Origin: Bacillota bacterium
GTDB taxonomy: Bacteria > Bacillota > Clostridia > Christensenellales > SZUA-584
Assembly: GCA_023397655.1 (NCBI GenBank)
Contig: JAEWTW010000028.1
Span: forward strand, 79,548-143,547
Direction of reading: 5' to 3'
DNA: 64,000 nucleotides
Shown: in pieces, positions 43,533 to 52,114 of the stretch
Layout: each line of letters starts with the position of its first letter
Numbering within the stretch: the first letter of the stretch is position 1
Position numbers and translations under genes: made by a program
Notes under the pieces: generated by a model
What the model was told of the DNA's origin: nothing
Database searches by the model: none
What the model saw: the letters and a program-made list of their open reading frames with translations, nothing else

Positions 43533-44972
43533 TTAGTTATTCGCATCGGGCAGCAGCCCGTCTGTCGGCTGATCAAACACCGATCCAAAGTCCTCTTCAG
43601 GCGGCGTTGTAGGCACCGGCGTAGGGCTTGGCGTCAGTTCAGCCGCGGGGCTCGGCGTGGGGGCTTCCGTTGGCGTCTCTGTCGCTGCTTCGGTGGGTGC
43701 CGTCGTCGCAATCACAGGCACAGCCCGATTGTTTTTACCAATCAACAGTACGCCCAGCACCACCAGCGTCACCACCAACAGTGACGAAACGGTGATGATC
43801 GAGGCAATCATTCCGCGGGTCATTCGCTCGTTCTCGGCCCGTACAGACTTCTGGTATGCCGCCTTATAATCAGCCTTGTATACAGGTGCAGCGGGATAGC
43901 TATCCTCTTCCTCATAGCTGTCGTCTTCGTCATCGTCCTCTTCGTCGCCGAACTCCTGAACCTCCATGTCTATGGTGATGCTCGCCGGCACCTCTTCCGG
44001 CTCCGGCTCAGCGCTCTTGACACGAATCGGTTTCGTTATGCGAATGGGCTCCTTATACGCAATATGCGCCGTTTCTTCCGCTGCCGGTTCTTCAAACTCA
44101 AAACTGAGAGCCGCTTCATCCGATCCGCCATTAGCAGCTGCTGTCGCTTCGGTCGTCTCCGGCTCCTGTTCTGCGGCAAACGGCTCCGCTGCCACCGGCG
44201 GCTCCACGGTTATCGGCTCATCAGCTTCCGGCATCATTATGTCAGCTTCCTGCTCCGTCCCAGTTGATTCCTCAATAAATTCCGGCTCCGGTTCCGCTTT
44301 AGGCGACCGGTCCGCCTCCGTCAACTCCCCTTCAAAGCGAAATTCAATGGTCTCCTCCGGTTCATTTCCGTCATACTCCGGCGCATTGTCCTGCGCATAC
44401 TCGTCATCCGAATACATCGGTTCGTTCGCCACGGCACGCGGTCTGCGGCCAAACAGCGGCCTTCTTACGCGCACTGGCTCATCTTCCGGTTCGTCTTCCT
44501 CAAATTCAGGCGCATCGTCCTCCGGGTACTCTTCGTCCTCGTATTCCGGCTCTTCCGCCACGGCACGTGGTCTGCGCCCAAACAACGGCCTGCGCTGCCG
44601 TACAGGCTCCTCTTCTGGTTCCTGTTCCTCGTATTCCTCTGCTTCGTCCTCAGCGTACTCTTCGTCCTCGTACTCCGGCTCATCCGCCACAGGACGCGGC
44701 TTGCGCCCAAACAACGGCCTGCGCTGCCGTACAGGCTCCTCTTCTGGTTCCTGTTCCTCGTATTCCTCCGCTTCGTCCTCAGCGTACTCTTCGTCTTCGT
44801 ACTCCGGCTCATCCGCTGTTGGCCGCTGCTTACGTCCGAACAGCGGCGCTTTGCGCTTCACCGGCTCAAAGTCGTCTTCCGTTGCTTCCAGATGCAGCAG
44901 GCTTGCGCCGCATTCCTCACACACATAAGCGCCGTTTCGGTTACGCGCGCCGCATTCCTCACAAATAATCAT
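43533..44972 (-). CDS. Zinc-ribbon, acidic-repeat, single-helix membrane protein
   Basis: A 479-aa protein of unknown role. The N-terminus is a CxxC-x12-CxxC zinc ribbon (ICEECGARN, VCEECGASL). Residues 43-207 hold four tandem units of about 43 residues, each a basic PLFGRRPR patch followed by a long Glu/Asp/Tyr-rich stretch. An acidic region follows to about 370, then a membrane helix (MIASIITVSSLLVVTLVVLG) and a Thr/Pro/Ala-rich tail. The alternating charge predicts disorder. The first ATG with GGAGG seven bases ahead was used. It follows serS in the same direction after 58 bases. Nothing in the neighbourhood explains it. Confidence 0.72.
   Translation of the reverse strand: MIICEECGARNRNGAYVCEECGASLLHLEATEDDFEPVKRKAPLFGRKQRPTADEPEYEDEEYAEDEAEEYEEQEPEEEPVRQRRPLFGRKPRPVADEPEYEDEEYAEDEAEEYEEQEPEEEPVRQRRPLFGRRPRAVAEEPEYEDEEYPEDDAPEFEEDEPEDEPVRVRRPLFGRRPRAVANEPMYSDDEYAQDNAPEYDGNEPEETIEFRFEGELTEADRSPKAEPEPEFIEESTGTEQEADIMMPEADEPITVEPPVAAEPFAAEQEPETTEATAAANGGSDEAALSFEFEEPAAEETAHIAYKEPIRITKPIRVKSAEPEPEEVPASITIDMEVQEFGDEEDDDEDDSYEEEDSYPAAPVYKADYKAAYQKSVRAENERMTRGMIASIITVSSLLVVTLVVLGVLLIGKNNRAVPVIATTAPTEAATETPTEAPTPSPAAELTPSPTPVPTTPPEEDFGSVFDQPTDGLLPDANN
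44352..44846 (-). repeat. 129-bp in-gene tandem repeat, four units
   Basis: Four consecutive 129-bp units (the last shortened to about 108 bp) encode the 43-aa repeats. Units 1 and 2 are almost identical in DNA, units 3 and 4 more diverged, which suggests a recent duplication at the N-terminal end. Confidence 0.85.
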
Positions 44973-45030
44973 TAATCGGCCTCCGTTTCCCGCCATTTCG
45001 CACAGCAGCAGGGTGCTCTTTTTTATCTGC

Positions 45031-46293
45031 TTACTTGATAACGTCGGTCTTCATATATTCACGCAGCGCTTCGGGTATCTCCACGCTGCCATCCGGTCTC
45101 TGATAGTTTTCCAGTATCGCCGCCACCGTCCGCCCGATCGCCACACCACTGCCGTTGAGCGTATGCACAAACTCCGGCTTCGCTCCCGGTGCGCTGCGGT
45201 ATTTGATGTTTGCCCGCCGCGCCTGAAAATCGAGGAAGTTGGAGCACGACGATATCTCCACATACCGCCCGTAGCTGGGCATCCACACCTCCAGGTCATA
45301 TGTCTTGGCGGACGAGAACCCGAGGTCGCCCGTACACAGCTGCATCACGCGGTAGGGCAGCCCCAACCGCTGCAGCACCTTCTCGGCGTCCGCCGTCAGC
45401 GCTTCGTGCTCCGCGGCGGAATCCTCCGGCTTCGCGAACTTGACCAGCTCCACCTTGTTGAACTGATGCTGACGGATCAGCCCGCGCGTATCGCGCCCCG
45501 CGCTGCCCGCCTCGGCCCGGAAACACGCGCTGTACGCCGTGTGGTACACGGGCAGCGTCTCCATGATGGTCTCACGGTACATGTTGGTCACCGGTACCTC
45601 CGCTGTGGGAATCAGGAAATAGTCCATATTCTTCACGGCAAAAGCGTCTTCCTCAAATTTGGGCAGCTGCCCGGTGCCCTGCATGGACGCGCGGTTCACC
45701 ATATACGGCGGAAATACCTCCTCATATGGCCCTTCCAGCGTATGCAGGTCCAGCATAAAGCTGACCAGTGAACGTTCCAGCCGGCTGCCCAGCCCCTTGT
45801 AGAACACAAAACGCGCGCCCGTCACCGATGCCGCCGTCTCAAAATCCAGTATGCCCAGCGCCGTGCCGATATCCCAGTGCGCAAGCGGCTCATATTCAAA
45901 CCGGCGCGGCTCACCCCAGCGTCTTAATTCCAGGTTATCCTTATCGCTCTCGCCCACCGGCACGTCCGCCATCGGCACGTTGGGCGTGGAAAGCAGTATG
46001 CTGCCGATCTCCGCGTCGATGCCTGCCAGCTCCGCGTCAATGTCCTTTACCTCGTCGGCAACGCGCTTCATCTCTTCCAGCAGCGCAGTTGTATCCTGCC
46101 CGGCTTTCTTCATTACGGGTATCTGTTTGGACGCCTCATTGCGCTGCGCTTTCAGCGTCTCCGTCTTCACGATCAATTCACGCCGCTTCTCGTCCAGCGC
46201 CGTCACCTTTTCCACCACGCCGGTCACGCCGCGGCTCGCAAGGCCTGTCTTAACTTCTTCCGGATTGGTCCGTATCCTCTTGATGTCCAGCAT
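45031..46293 (-). CDS. serS: Seryl-tRNA synthetase
   Basis: A 420-aa class II synthetase that charges tRNA-Ser. The N-terminal coiled-coil arm (about 25-105, LDEKRRELIVKTETLKAQRN) and motif 2/3 regions (AYSACFRAEAGSAGRDTRGL, SSCSNFLDFQARRANI, LNGSGVAIGRTVAAILENYQ) are all present. The start MLDIKRIRTNPEEV is typical. A clear promoter lies just upstream and no T-box leader was recognised. Confidence 0.97.
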   Translation of the reverse strand: MLDIKRIRTNPEEVKTGLASRGVTGVVEKVTALDEKRRELIVKTETLKAQRNEASKQIPVMKKAGQDTTALLEEMKRVADEVKDIDAELAGIDAEIGSILLSTPNVPMADVPVGESDKDNLELRRWGEPRRFEYEPLAHWDIGTALGILDFETAASVTGARFVFYKGLGSRLERSLVSFMLDLHTLEGPYEEVFPPYMVNRASMQGTGQLPKFEEDAFAVKNMDYFLIPTAEVPVTNMYRETIMETLPVYHTAYSACFRAEAGSAGRDTRGLIRQHQFNKVELVKFAKPEDSAAEHEALTADAEKVLQRLGLPYRVMQLCTGDLGFSSAKTYDLEVWMPSYGRYVEISSCSNFLDFQARRANIKYRSAPGAKPEFVHTLNGSGVAIGRTVAAILENYQRPDGSVEIPEALREYMKTDVIK

Positions 46294-46329
46294 ATGATAC
46301 CTTGTCCTTCACCTTTTAATCTAAAACAC

Positions 46330-46358
46330 ATTATCGCACAATTTGCCAGCTGGGGCAA
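46330..46358 (-). promoter_or_regulatory. Vegetative promoter of serS
   Basis: On the minus strand TTGCCC, a 17-base spacer and GATAAT lie about 37 bases before the serS ATG. Spacing is ideal and both boxes are close to consensus. Confidence 0.65.
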
Positions 46359-46462
46359 CTTTTTTGCAGAACTTTACCCCCGCTCAAGCAGCAGCCCCAT
46401 GCCACAGGGTAACAGGGCGGATTGTGCCGCCACAGCCTGCCTCTGTTCCATGCCCCCAACGT

Positions 46463-46493
46463 AAAAACGGAAACAGCACTGCAGCTGTCCCCG
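46463..46493 (-). terminator. Terminator behind the PTS IIC-like gene
   Basis: On the minus strand CGGGGACAGC and GCTGTTTCCG pair over ten positions (two G-T pairs) with a 6-base loop and are followed by five Ts. Confidence 0.8.
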
Positions 46494-46525
46494 CTTTTGA
46501 ACTTGTTTAATTTCAGTTAGCCCCG

Positions 46526-47638
46526 CTACGACGGCAGCAGCATGTCTCCCGGCTTGATCCAGCGCTTCTTGCGCATCAGCTCCGAAAACAGCAGCGTCAG
46601 CCCCGCCGGTGCGATGAAATGCAGACCGATCACAATGATCAACAGCGTTCCGAAATCGTACATACCTGCCATCGCGGTAAACGTGCCCACCTGCCCCACG
46701 AGACCGGATGTACCCATGCCCGCGCCCAGCGGTATATTGGTCATGCCGAACACCAGCGTGGATATTGGCCCAAGTATCGCGCTGGCCAGTATCGGCGGTA
46801 TCCAGATCAACGGATGCCGCACAATGTTGGGCACCTGCAGCATCGATGTGCCCAGTCCCTGTGCAAACAGGCCACCCCATTTGTTCTCACGGAAGCTTGC
46901 CACTGCGAAACCCACCATCTGCGCACAGCAGCCCACCGTCGCCGCTCCCGCCGCCAGACCGGACAGCCCCAGCATGATGCACAGCGCCGCGCTGGATATG
47001 GGCGCGGTCAGTATCATGCCCATGATCACCGCCACCGCGATGCCCATGAAGAAGGGCTGCAGCTCCGTCGCCTGCATGATGAGCTGCCCCAGCGACGTCA
47101 TCAGAGCGCTCACCGCCGGTCCCACAATCCATCCGGCAAGGCAGCCGGTCAGTATCGTGACGATAGGCGTCAGAATGATATCGATCTTGGTGCGCCCCGC
47201 CACCAGACGGCCGAACTCCGCACCGACCAGCGCCGCGATGTAGCACCCCACCGGCCCGCCCAGCATGTAGCCGTATGCGCCAGTTACGGCAGAGGAGAAC
47301 ATGGTCAGCGGCTTGCCCTTCAGGCCCCACGCCACCGCTACGCCGATCGCCGCGCCCACCACAGGCGAAGAAGACCCGATCAGGTACTTGAATACCTCGA
47401 CGAACTCCAGCCCCGTTGCCTGCCCGGATGACAACGCCTTCACGCACTCCCCGAATCGGTCCAGCGTCACCGCCGCGGCAATTTGCGGCCAGATCAGGTT
47501 GATAATCTGCGTCATGATGAGGCCGATGATCAGCGACGAGAAAAGGCCCAGCGCCATTGCGCCCAGCGCATCGATGAAATAGCGCCTGCTGTGTTTCTTA
47601 ATAAATTCCCAAAAGCTTATCCGTTCGCGTTTTTCCAT
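46526..47638 (-). CDS. PTS_EIIC_2/PfoR-type membrane protein
   Basis: A 370-aa polytopic protein with about nine or ten hydrophobic segments and glycine-rich loops (GSSSPVVGAAIGVAVAWG, GAYGYMLGGPVGCYIAALVG, NIPLGAGMGTSGLVGQ). It matches the PTS EIIC_2 family, which includes PfoR-like proteins of Clostridium; members usually lack the EIIA/EIIB domains, and none is seen here. Substrate unknown. The ATG with GGAGA ahead was chosen over one eight codons upstream. It stands between argS and serS, with a long 147-base leader holding no obvious gene. Confidence 0.82.
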   Translation of the reverse strand: MEKRERISFWEFIKKHSRRYFIDALGAMALGLFSSLIIGLIMTQIINLIWPQIAAAVTLDRFGECVKALSSGQATGLEFVEVFKYLIGSSSPVVGAAIGVAVAWGLKGKPLTMFSSAVTGAYGYMLGGPVGCYIAALVGAEFGRLVAGRTKIDIILTPIVTILTGCLAGWIVGPAVSALMTSLGQLIMQATELQPFFMGIAVAVIMGMILTAPISSAALCIMLGLSGLAAGAATVGCCAQMVGFAVASFRENKWGGLFAQGLGTSMLQVPNIVRHPLIWIPPILASAILGPISTLVFGMTNIPLGAGMGTSGLVGQVGTFTAMAGMYDFGTLLIIVIGLHFIAPAGLTLLFSELMRKKRWIKPGDMLLPS

Positions 47639-47785
47639 AAATCTCTCCGTTTTTCCATGCACAAAAAGCCACGGCTCAGTTTAGAGCGCGCAGATTCTCC
47701 ATGCCTGTATTTTTGCACGGATGTTGCCCCTCCATGCCATAGGGTTCAATGATTTATGAAAAACGCTCGTAAGCGGGATTGGCTC

Positions 47786-49486
47786 TTACATCCTCTCCGG
47801 CGCACCCACGCCGATCAGATTCAGCCCCGTTCCCAACACCTGCTTGACGCATGCCGTCAGTTCCAGCCGTGCCGCCGTCTGGCCTGCGTCGCTGTCGATG
47901 ATGCGGTGCTCGTAATAGAAGCGGTTCATCGCCTTGGCGAGCTCGATCACGTGCCGCGTGATCAGATACGGCTCGTTCTTATCACACGCCCTTGCGACCG
48001 TTTCCGGGAAGCTGTACAACAGCTTGGCCGCTGCGAAAGCTTCTGCGTTGTCCAGCGCCGTGTAGTCCTTTTCCGCCGCAGCCCAGTCCATCTCAGCGCG
48101 CCTCAGCAGGCTCGCACACCGCGCGTGCGTATACTGTACATACGGTCCCGTCTCGCCGTCGAAGTTCAGCACGCGGTCAAACGAAAACGTGATATCCTTG
48201 ATGCGCGCGGACGACAGCGTGTCGAACACCACCGCACCGATGCCCACCGTCTTTGCAATGTCTTCCTTGTTTTCGAGGTTTGGCGACTTCTCCTCGATGA
48301 TGCCCAACGTCTTCTCCACCGCTTTGTCCAACACATCGGAGAGAAACACCACCTTGCCCTTGCGCGTGGACAGCGTCCCATCCTCCAGCGACACCATGCC
48401 GAACGCCACGTGCTCCAGATCCTGCGCCCATTCGTGACCCATCAGCTCAACTACCTTGAACCACTGCTTAAAGTGCAGATTCTGCTGATAAGCCACCACG
48501 TACAGGCACTTGTGGAAGTCGTACGTCTGCTTACGGTAGAAAGCCGCCGCAAGGTCGCGCGTGGAATAAAGCGTTGCCCCGTCCGACTTCAGCACGATGC
48601 AGGGCGGCAGCTCTTCGCCCAGCCGCACCACGTAAGCGCCGTCCGACAACTCCAGCAAATTCTTATCCTTCAGTTCATCGATGACGGGCTGCATCTTGTC
48701 GTTGTAGAAGCTCTCGCCCGCGTAGCTGTCGAAGTGCACACCCAACACGTCGTATATCTTGCCGACCTCTTTCAATGTCAGCTCCTTGAACCAATTGAAT
48801 ATCTCCAGCGCCTCGGCGTCGCCGTCCTCGATTTTCTTAAACCACGCGCGTGCCTGCTCGTCCAATGCCGGGTCCTTTTCGGCCTCATCGTGGAACCGTA
48901 CGTATAACTCCAGCATCGCGGAGATGGACCGCGCCTCGATGTCCTCTTTGCTGCCCCACAGCTTGTATGCCACGATCAGCTTGCCGAACTGCGTGCCCCA
49001 GTCGCCGAGGTGGTTGATGCCCACCGGCTTGTACCCCAGAAAACCGTATATGCGGTACAGCGCGCTGCCGATTACCGTGGTGGACAGATGTCCGATGTGG
49101 AACGGCTTGGCGATGTTGATGGACGAGTAATCAATGCAGACCACCTTACCTGCGCCCTCGTCGCTGCCGCCGTAGCCTTCGCCCGCAGCCGTGACGTCCG
49201 CCAGCGTCCCCTTGGCGTAGCTCACGCGGTCGATAAAGAAGTTGATGTACGCGCCCACCACGCGCACCTCGGCGATGAAGTCCGGCTTCACCAGCTTTTC
49301 GCTGATCTCCGCTGCTATCGCGGGCGGCGCTTTACGCAGCGTCTTTGCCAGCCTAAAGCATGGGAACGCATAGTCCCCCATTGCCGCATCAGCCGGTATC
49401 TCGATCATCGCCGCCGTATCTTCAATCGCAAGTCCGGAAGCTTCCGCCACCGCCTGCGCCAGTAATCTGCTGTAATCCATGAACAT
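47786..49486 (-). CDS. argS: Arginyl-tRNA synthetase
   Basis: A 566-aa class I synthetase. The HIGH-type motif is AKPFHIGHLSTTVIG, the KMSKS-like region is GTLSTRKGKVVFL, and the C-terminal anticodon-binding domain ends the protein (ARLELTACVKQVLGTGLNLIG). An ATG two codons later (49480) is equally possible; both have AGG-type SDs. A promoter with ideal spacing precedes it. Catalysis: ATP-dependent charging of tRNA-Arg in the cytoplasm. Confidence 0.96.
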   Translation of the reverse strand: MFMDYSRLLAQAVAEASGLAIEDTAAMIEIPADAAMGDYAFPCFRLAKTLRKAPPAIAAEISEKLVKPDFIAEVRVVGAYINFFIDRVSYAKGTLADVTAAGEGYGGSDEGAGKVVCIDYSSINIAKPFHIGHLSTTVIGSALYRIYGFLGYKPVGINHLGDWGTQFGKLIVAYKLWGSKEDIEARSISAMLELYVRFHDEAEKDPALDEQARAWFKKIEDGDAEALEIFNWFKELTLKEVGKIYDVLGVHFDSYAGESFYNDKMQPVIDELKDKNLLELSDGAYVVRLGEELPPCIVLKSDGATLYSTRDLAAAFYRKQTYDFHKCLYVVAYQQNLHFKQWFKVVELMGHEWAQDLEHVAFGMVSLEDGTLSTRKGKVVFLSDVLDKAVEKTLGIIEEKSPNLENKEDIAKTVGIGAVVFDTLSSARIKDITFSFDRVLNFDGETGPYVQYTHARCASLLRRAEMDWAAAEKDYTALDNAEAFAAAKLLYSFPETVARACDKNEPYLITRHVIELAKAMNRFYYEHRIIDSDAGQTAARLELTACVKQVLGTGLNLIGVGAPERM

Positions 49487-49512
49487 CCTGCCTTCTCTTT
49501 ATATACTCAAGA

Positions 49513-49541
49513 AATATACCACAAGAGTGCCGTATTATCAA
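49513..49541 (-). promoter_or_regulatory. Vegetative promoter of argS
   Basis: On the minus strand TTGATA, a 17-base spacer and TATATT lie about 30 bases before the argS start. Good match to the sigma-A consensus. Confidence 0.7.
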
Positions 49542-49571
49542 CGCCCACGGAAATTGCGGTATCAGAAACAT

Positions 49572-49595
49572 AATAAAAGCTGCCGATTCAGCAGC
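49572..49595 (-). terminator. Weak terminator behind the phosphoribosyltransferase gene
   Basis: GCTGC and GCAGC form a short stem with a 7-base loop, followed on the minus strand by TTTTATT. It lies between the repeat at 49613 and the argS promoter. Confidence 0.5.
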
Positions 49596-49612
49596 CGTTA
49601 TCTTAAAAATTA

Positions 49613-49725
49613 TATATTAAAACTTACGGAAAATGCCTGAAAGGGCATTTTCCTACGGGATTCTTAAGGGACATTCGTCCCTTAAGCGGTGGCGTGAAGG
49701 CAGCGCCTCCACAGAGTCTTATTTC
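49613..49725. repeat. Dispersed triple-hairpin repeat, copy A
   Basis: Three successive inverted repeats: GGAAAATGCCtgaaagGGCATTTTCC, CTTAAGGGAC/GTCCCTTAAG and a GGAGGC/GCCTCC-type arm. The same order and much of the sequence recur at 51998-52110. Both copies lie between two minus-strand genes. It resembles REP/BIME-type intergenic elements; no open frame is present. Confidence 0.75.
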
Positions 49726-49735
49726 AAAAAGCAAA

Positions 49736-50293
49736 TTAACCCTTAACCGTACCGTCGGCGTTGAACAACGGCAGCGACTCCAGGAACAATATGTCGTCGC
49801 GATCCTTGGCGTCGCCCTCAGCGAGTATCGCGATCTTCCCGGCTAGTATGCCGCCCGCTTTTTTCACCAGCTCCTCCACCGCACGGATGGACTCGCCGGT
49901 CGAGATCACGTCGTCCACAACAAGTATGCGCTTGCCTTCCATCAGCTTCGCATCCCCGCCGTCCAGATACAGCACCTGAGGTTTTGCGGTGGTGATGGAA
50001 GTAACCTCCGCCTTGAACAAGTCACGCATATACAGCTTGGGCACCTTGCGCGCCAGAATGTATTTGTTGTTGCCGTTCTGACGGGCCATCTCGTGGATCA
50101 GCGGTATGCTCTTGGCTTCCGGGCTGATCATATAATCGAACTCGGGAGCGATCTTGAGCAGCGCCGACGCACAGGCGACGGTCAGCTCCACATCCCCGAA
50201 TATCACGAACGCGCCAATGTATAAATCATCTGTCACCTTACAGATGGGCAGGTCGCGCTTCAAACCGGCGACTTGCAGCGGATAAGTCAGCAT
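49736..50293 (-). CDS. Phosphoribosyltransferase-family protein (APRT/PyrE type)
   Basis: A 185-aa type I PRTase with the PRPP loop KRILVVDDVISTGESIRAV and an earlier FDYMISPEAKSIPLIHEMAR resembling adenine PRTases or the PRT domain of PurR regulators. There is no HTH. The ATG behind AGGAGA was chosen over a TTG eight codons upstream. It has its own promoter at 50351-50380. Base specificity cannot be read from the sequence. Confidence 0.85.
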   Translation of the reverse strand: MLTYPLQVAGLKRDLPICKVTDDLYIGAFVIFGDVELTVACASALLKIAPEFDYMISPEAKSIPLIHEMARQNGNNKYILARKVPKLYMRDLFKAEVTSITTAKPQVLYLDGGDAKLMEGKRILVVDDVISTGESIRAVEELVKKAGGILAGKIAILAEGDAKDRDDILFLESLPLFNADGTVKG

Positions 50294-50350
50294 TTTTTCG
50301 ATTCTCCTGATCTCCAATATTCATCGCACTAATACGACAACACGGTTGCT

Positions 50351-50380
50351 ATTATACTATATTCGCACCATCATGTACAA
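50351..50380 (-). promoter_or_regulatory. Vegetative promoter of the phosphoribosyltransferase gene
   Basis: On the minus strand TTGTAC, an 18-base spacer and TATAAT lie about 58 bases before the gene. Confidence 0.65.
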
Positions 50381-50410
50381 GTGCTGAAGGTCACTTAATG
50401 ATACAGTGCG

Positions 50411-51217
50411 TCACAACTCCTCACCGCCGAACAGCACTGTCTTAACGATGGCCGCATATTCGCGCACATGGCATGCCACAACGATCTTCCAGTTGGTCGC
50501 TGCCGGTATGCCGAACGTGTCGATGTCCATATCTCGCGCCAGCATCAACGCCCGAAACACGTGATAATCGCTGGTCACGATGGCCGCCGTCTGCGGCCGC
50601 TCCGAATGCGCCGCCATGATCTCCTTCGAATACGTCAGGTTCAGCAGCGTACTGGTGGATTTGTCCTCCTTGATGATGCGGCTGGCTTCTATTCCGCGCG
50701 AGCGCAGGTATTGACTCATCGCTTCCGCCTCGCTGACCGGTTCATTGTCCCCCTGACCGCCGGACACGATGCATAGCGAATCCTCATGCACTGTCAGGTA
50801 GTCATATGCCGCGTCCAGCCGGTTCTTGAGCGACAGTGTCAACGTTCCGTCAGGGAACACGCCGCAGCCAAGGACGACCACGAATCCGGTATCCTCCTCC
50901 GGCGGCGGTTTATATGCCGCCACGCTCATCAGCGTCTCCAGAAACGCCGCGAAGAGCAGACCCACGATCAGGCAGACCGTGATGGCGACGCGCAGCCATT
51001 TGCGCTGTATCACCCGCCCGTTCTTCTTCAGACGCGCAATACCGTACGCGATCATCAGCAGCCCAAGTAATGCGGGAATCACCATGCCAACGGTAATGGC
51101 CGTAGATACCAGCACGGATATCAGCGACAGCCCGCCCAGTGCCAACCCTGCCGCAATTAACAGCCAGCAGATAATCTTGACTAAGATGCTGTTTCCTGTA
51201 TTTTTCTCATTCCCCAT
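50411..51217 (-). CDS. YdcF/SanA-like membrane protein (DUF218)
   Basis: A 268-aa protein with three hydrophobic segments in the first 95 residues and a DUF218 domain (VVVLGCGVFPDGTLTLSLKN, IVSGGQGDNEPVSEAEAM, STSTLLNLTYS, AAIVTSDYHVFRALMLA). The family is linked to envelope functions, but the reaction is not established. It overlaps the truA end by 11 bases, so it is co-translated with truA where Bacillus has rplM-rpsI. Confidence 0.85.
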   Translation of the reverse strand: MGNEKNTGNSILVKIICWLLIAAGLALGGLSLISVLVSTAITVGMVIPALLGLLMIAYGIARLKKNGRVIQRKWLRVAITVCLIVGLLFAAFLETLMSVAAYKPPPEEDTGFVVVLGCGVFPDGTLTLSLKNRLDAAYDYLTVHEDSLCIVSGGQGDNEPVSEAEAMSQYLRSRGIEASRIIKEDKSTSTLLNLTYSKEIMAAHSERPQTAAIVTSDYHVFRALMLARDMDIDTFGIPAATNWKIVVACHVREYAAIVKTVLFGGEEL

Positions 51218-51968
51218 TCAGACCCCCTTGCGGCTCCTCCGGCGCGTAGTATACCTTCTTCAGCGTCAGCCCCTTGGCCGGTGCCGTCGCCCCCGCCGGC
51301 TCGCGTTTCGCCAGAATGGCGTCGATGCAGTCCGGCTCGCGCTTGCCGAGTCCCACCTGTATCAGCGTCCCCGCGATGATGCGTACCATGTGGTTCAAAA
51401 ACCCTGACCCCGTCACGTCGATCCATATGAACGGCAGCGCTGACGTGATCTCCACCCGGAAGATCGTGCGCACCGTGTCCTTCACTTCAGTGCCGTTCGC
51501 GGAAAACGGCTTGAAATCGTGCGTGCCGCACAGCCGCTCCGCCGCTGCCTTCATGCGCTTGATATCCAGCGGGCCACGCACGAACGCCGCCATGTTCCGG
51601 TATATCGCAGGAGCGTGCTTGGCGTTGTATACCGTATATCGGTACGTCTTGCCCTTCGCATCAAACCGCGCATGGAAACCGTCTTCCGCCTGCTCCGAAT
51701 GTCTCACGCGTATGTCGGACGGCAGATACATGTTGAACATGTAGCTGATCTTATCGGGCGGTACAGGGCACTGCGTGTCGAAGTGCGCCACCAGCGCCTC
51801 GGCGTGCACACCGGCATCCGTGCGCCCCGAGCCGTGAATCACCACGTGCTCGCCCACGGCCTCTTGGAAAGCGTTCTCCATCGCCTCCTGCACCGACAGA
51901 AAATCCTTCTGCCGCTGCCAGCCCACATAATTTGTTCCGTCGTATTCCACAATGAGCCTGATACGCAC
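51207..51968 (-). CDS. truA: tRNA pseudouridine synthase A
   Basis: A 253-aa enzyme that makes pseudouridine at tRNA positions 38-40. Family landmarks are VEYDGTNYVGWQRQ, the catalytic-Asp motif GSGRTDAGVHAEALVAHFD, FHARFDAKGKTYRY and GSGFLNHMVRIIAGTLI. It follows ecfT as in Bacillus, with a dispersed repeat in the gap. Confidence 0.96.
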   Translation of the reverse strand: MRIRLIVEYDGTNYVGWQRQKDFLSVQEAMENAFQEAVGEHVVIHGSGRTDAGVHAEALVAHFDTQCPVPPDKISYMFNMYLPSDIRVRHSEQAEDGFHARFDAKGKTYRYTVYNAKHAPAIYRNMAAFVRGPLDIKRMKAAAERLCGTHDFKPFSANGTEVKDTVRTIFRVEITSALPFIWIDVTGSGFLNHMVRIIAGTLIQVGLGKREPDCIDAILAKREPAGATAPAKGLTLKKVYYAPEEPQGGLNGE

Positions 51969-51997
51969 GCTATATCTCCCGGTTCCCCTATTATTAT

Positions 51998-52110
51998 CAA
52001 TTACTAAAAGCGGAAAATGCCTGAAAGAGCGTTTTCCTGGTGGGATTCTAAAGTGTAAGCCCCTTTAGCGGTGGTGTGGAGGCAGAGCCTCCATAGTCAT
52101 AGATCTTTAC
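51998..52110. repeat. Dispersed triple-hairpin repeat, copy B
   Basis: Contains GGAAAATGCCtgaaagAGCGTTTTCC, a CTAAAG/CTTTAG arm and GGAGGCagaGCCTCC in the same order and orientation as copy A at 49613-49725. Identity over about 100 bases is high by eye, with differences concentrated in loops and the middle hairpin. Confidence 0.75.
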
Positions 52111-52114
52111 TCTG

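Noticed and set aside
46294..49570. T-box leaders upstream of serS and argS
   Set aside because: No T-box core (TGGNACCGCG-like) or long leader was seen; ordinary promoters lie 30-40 bases from the starts.
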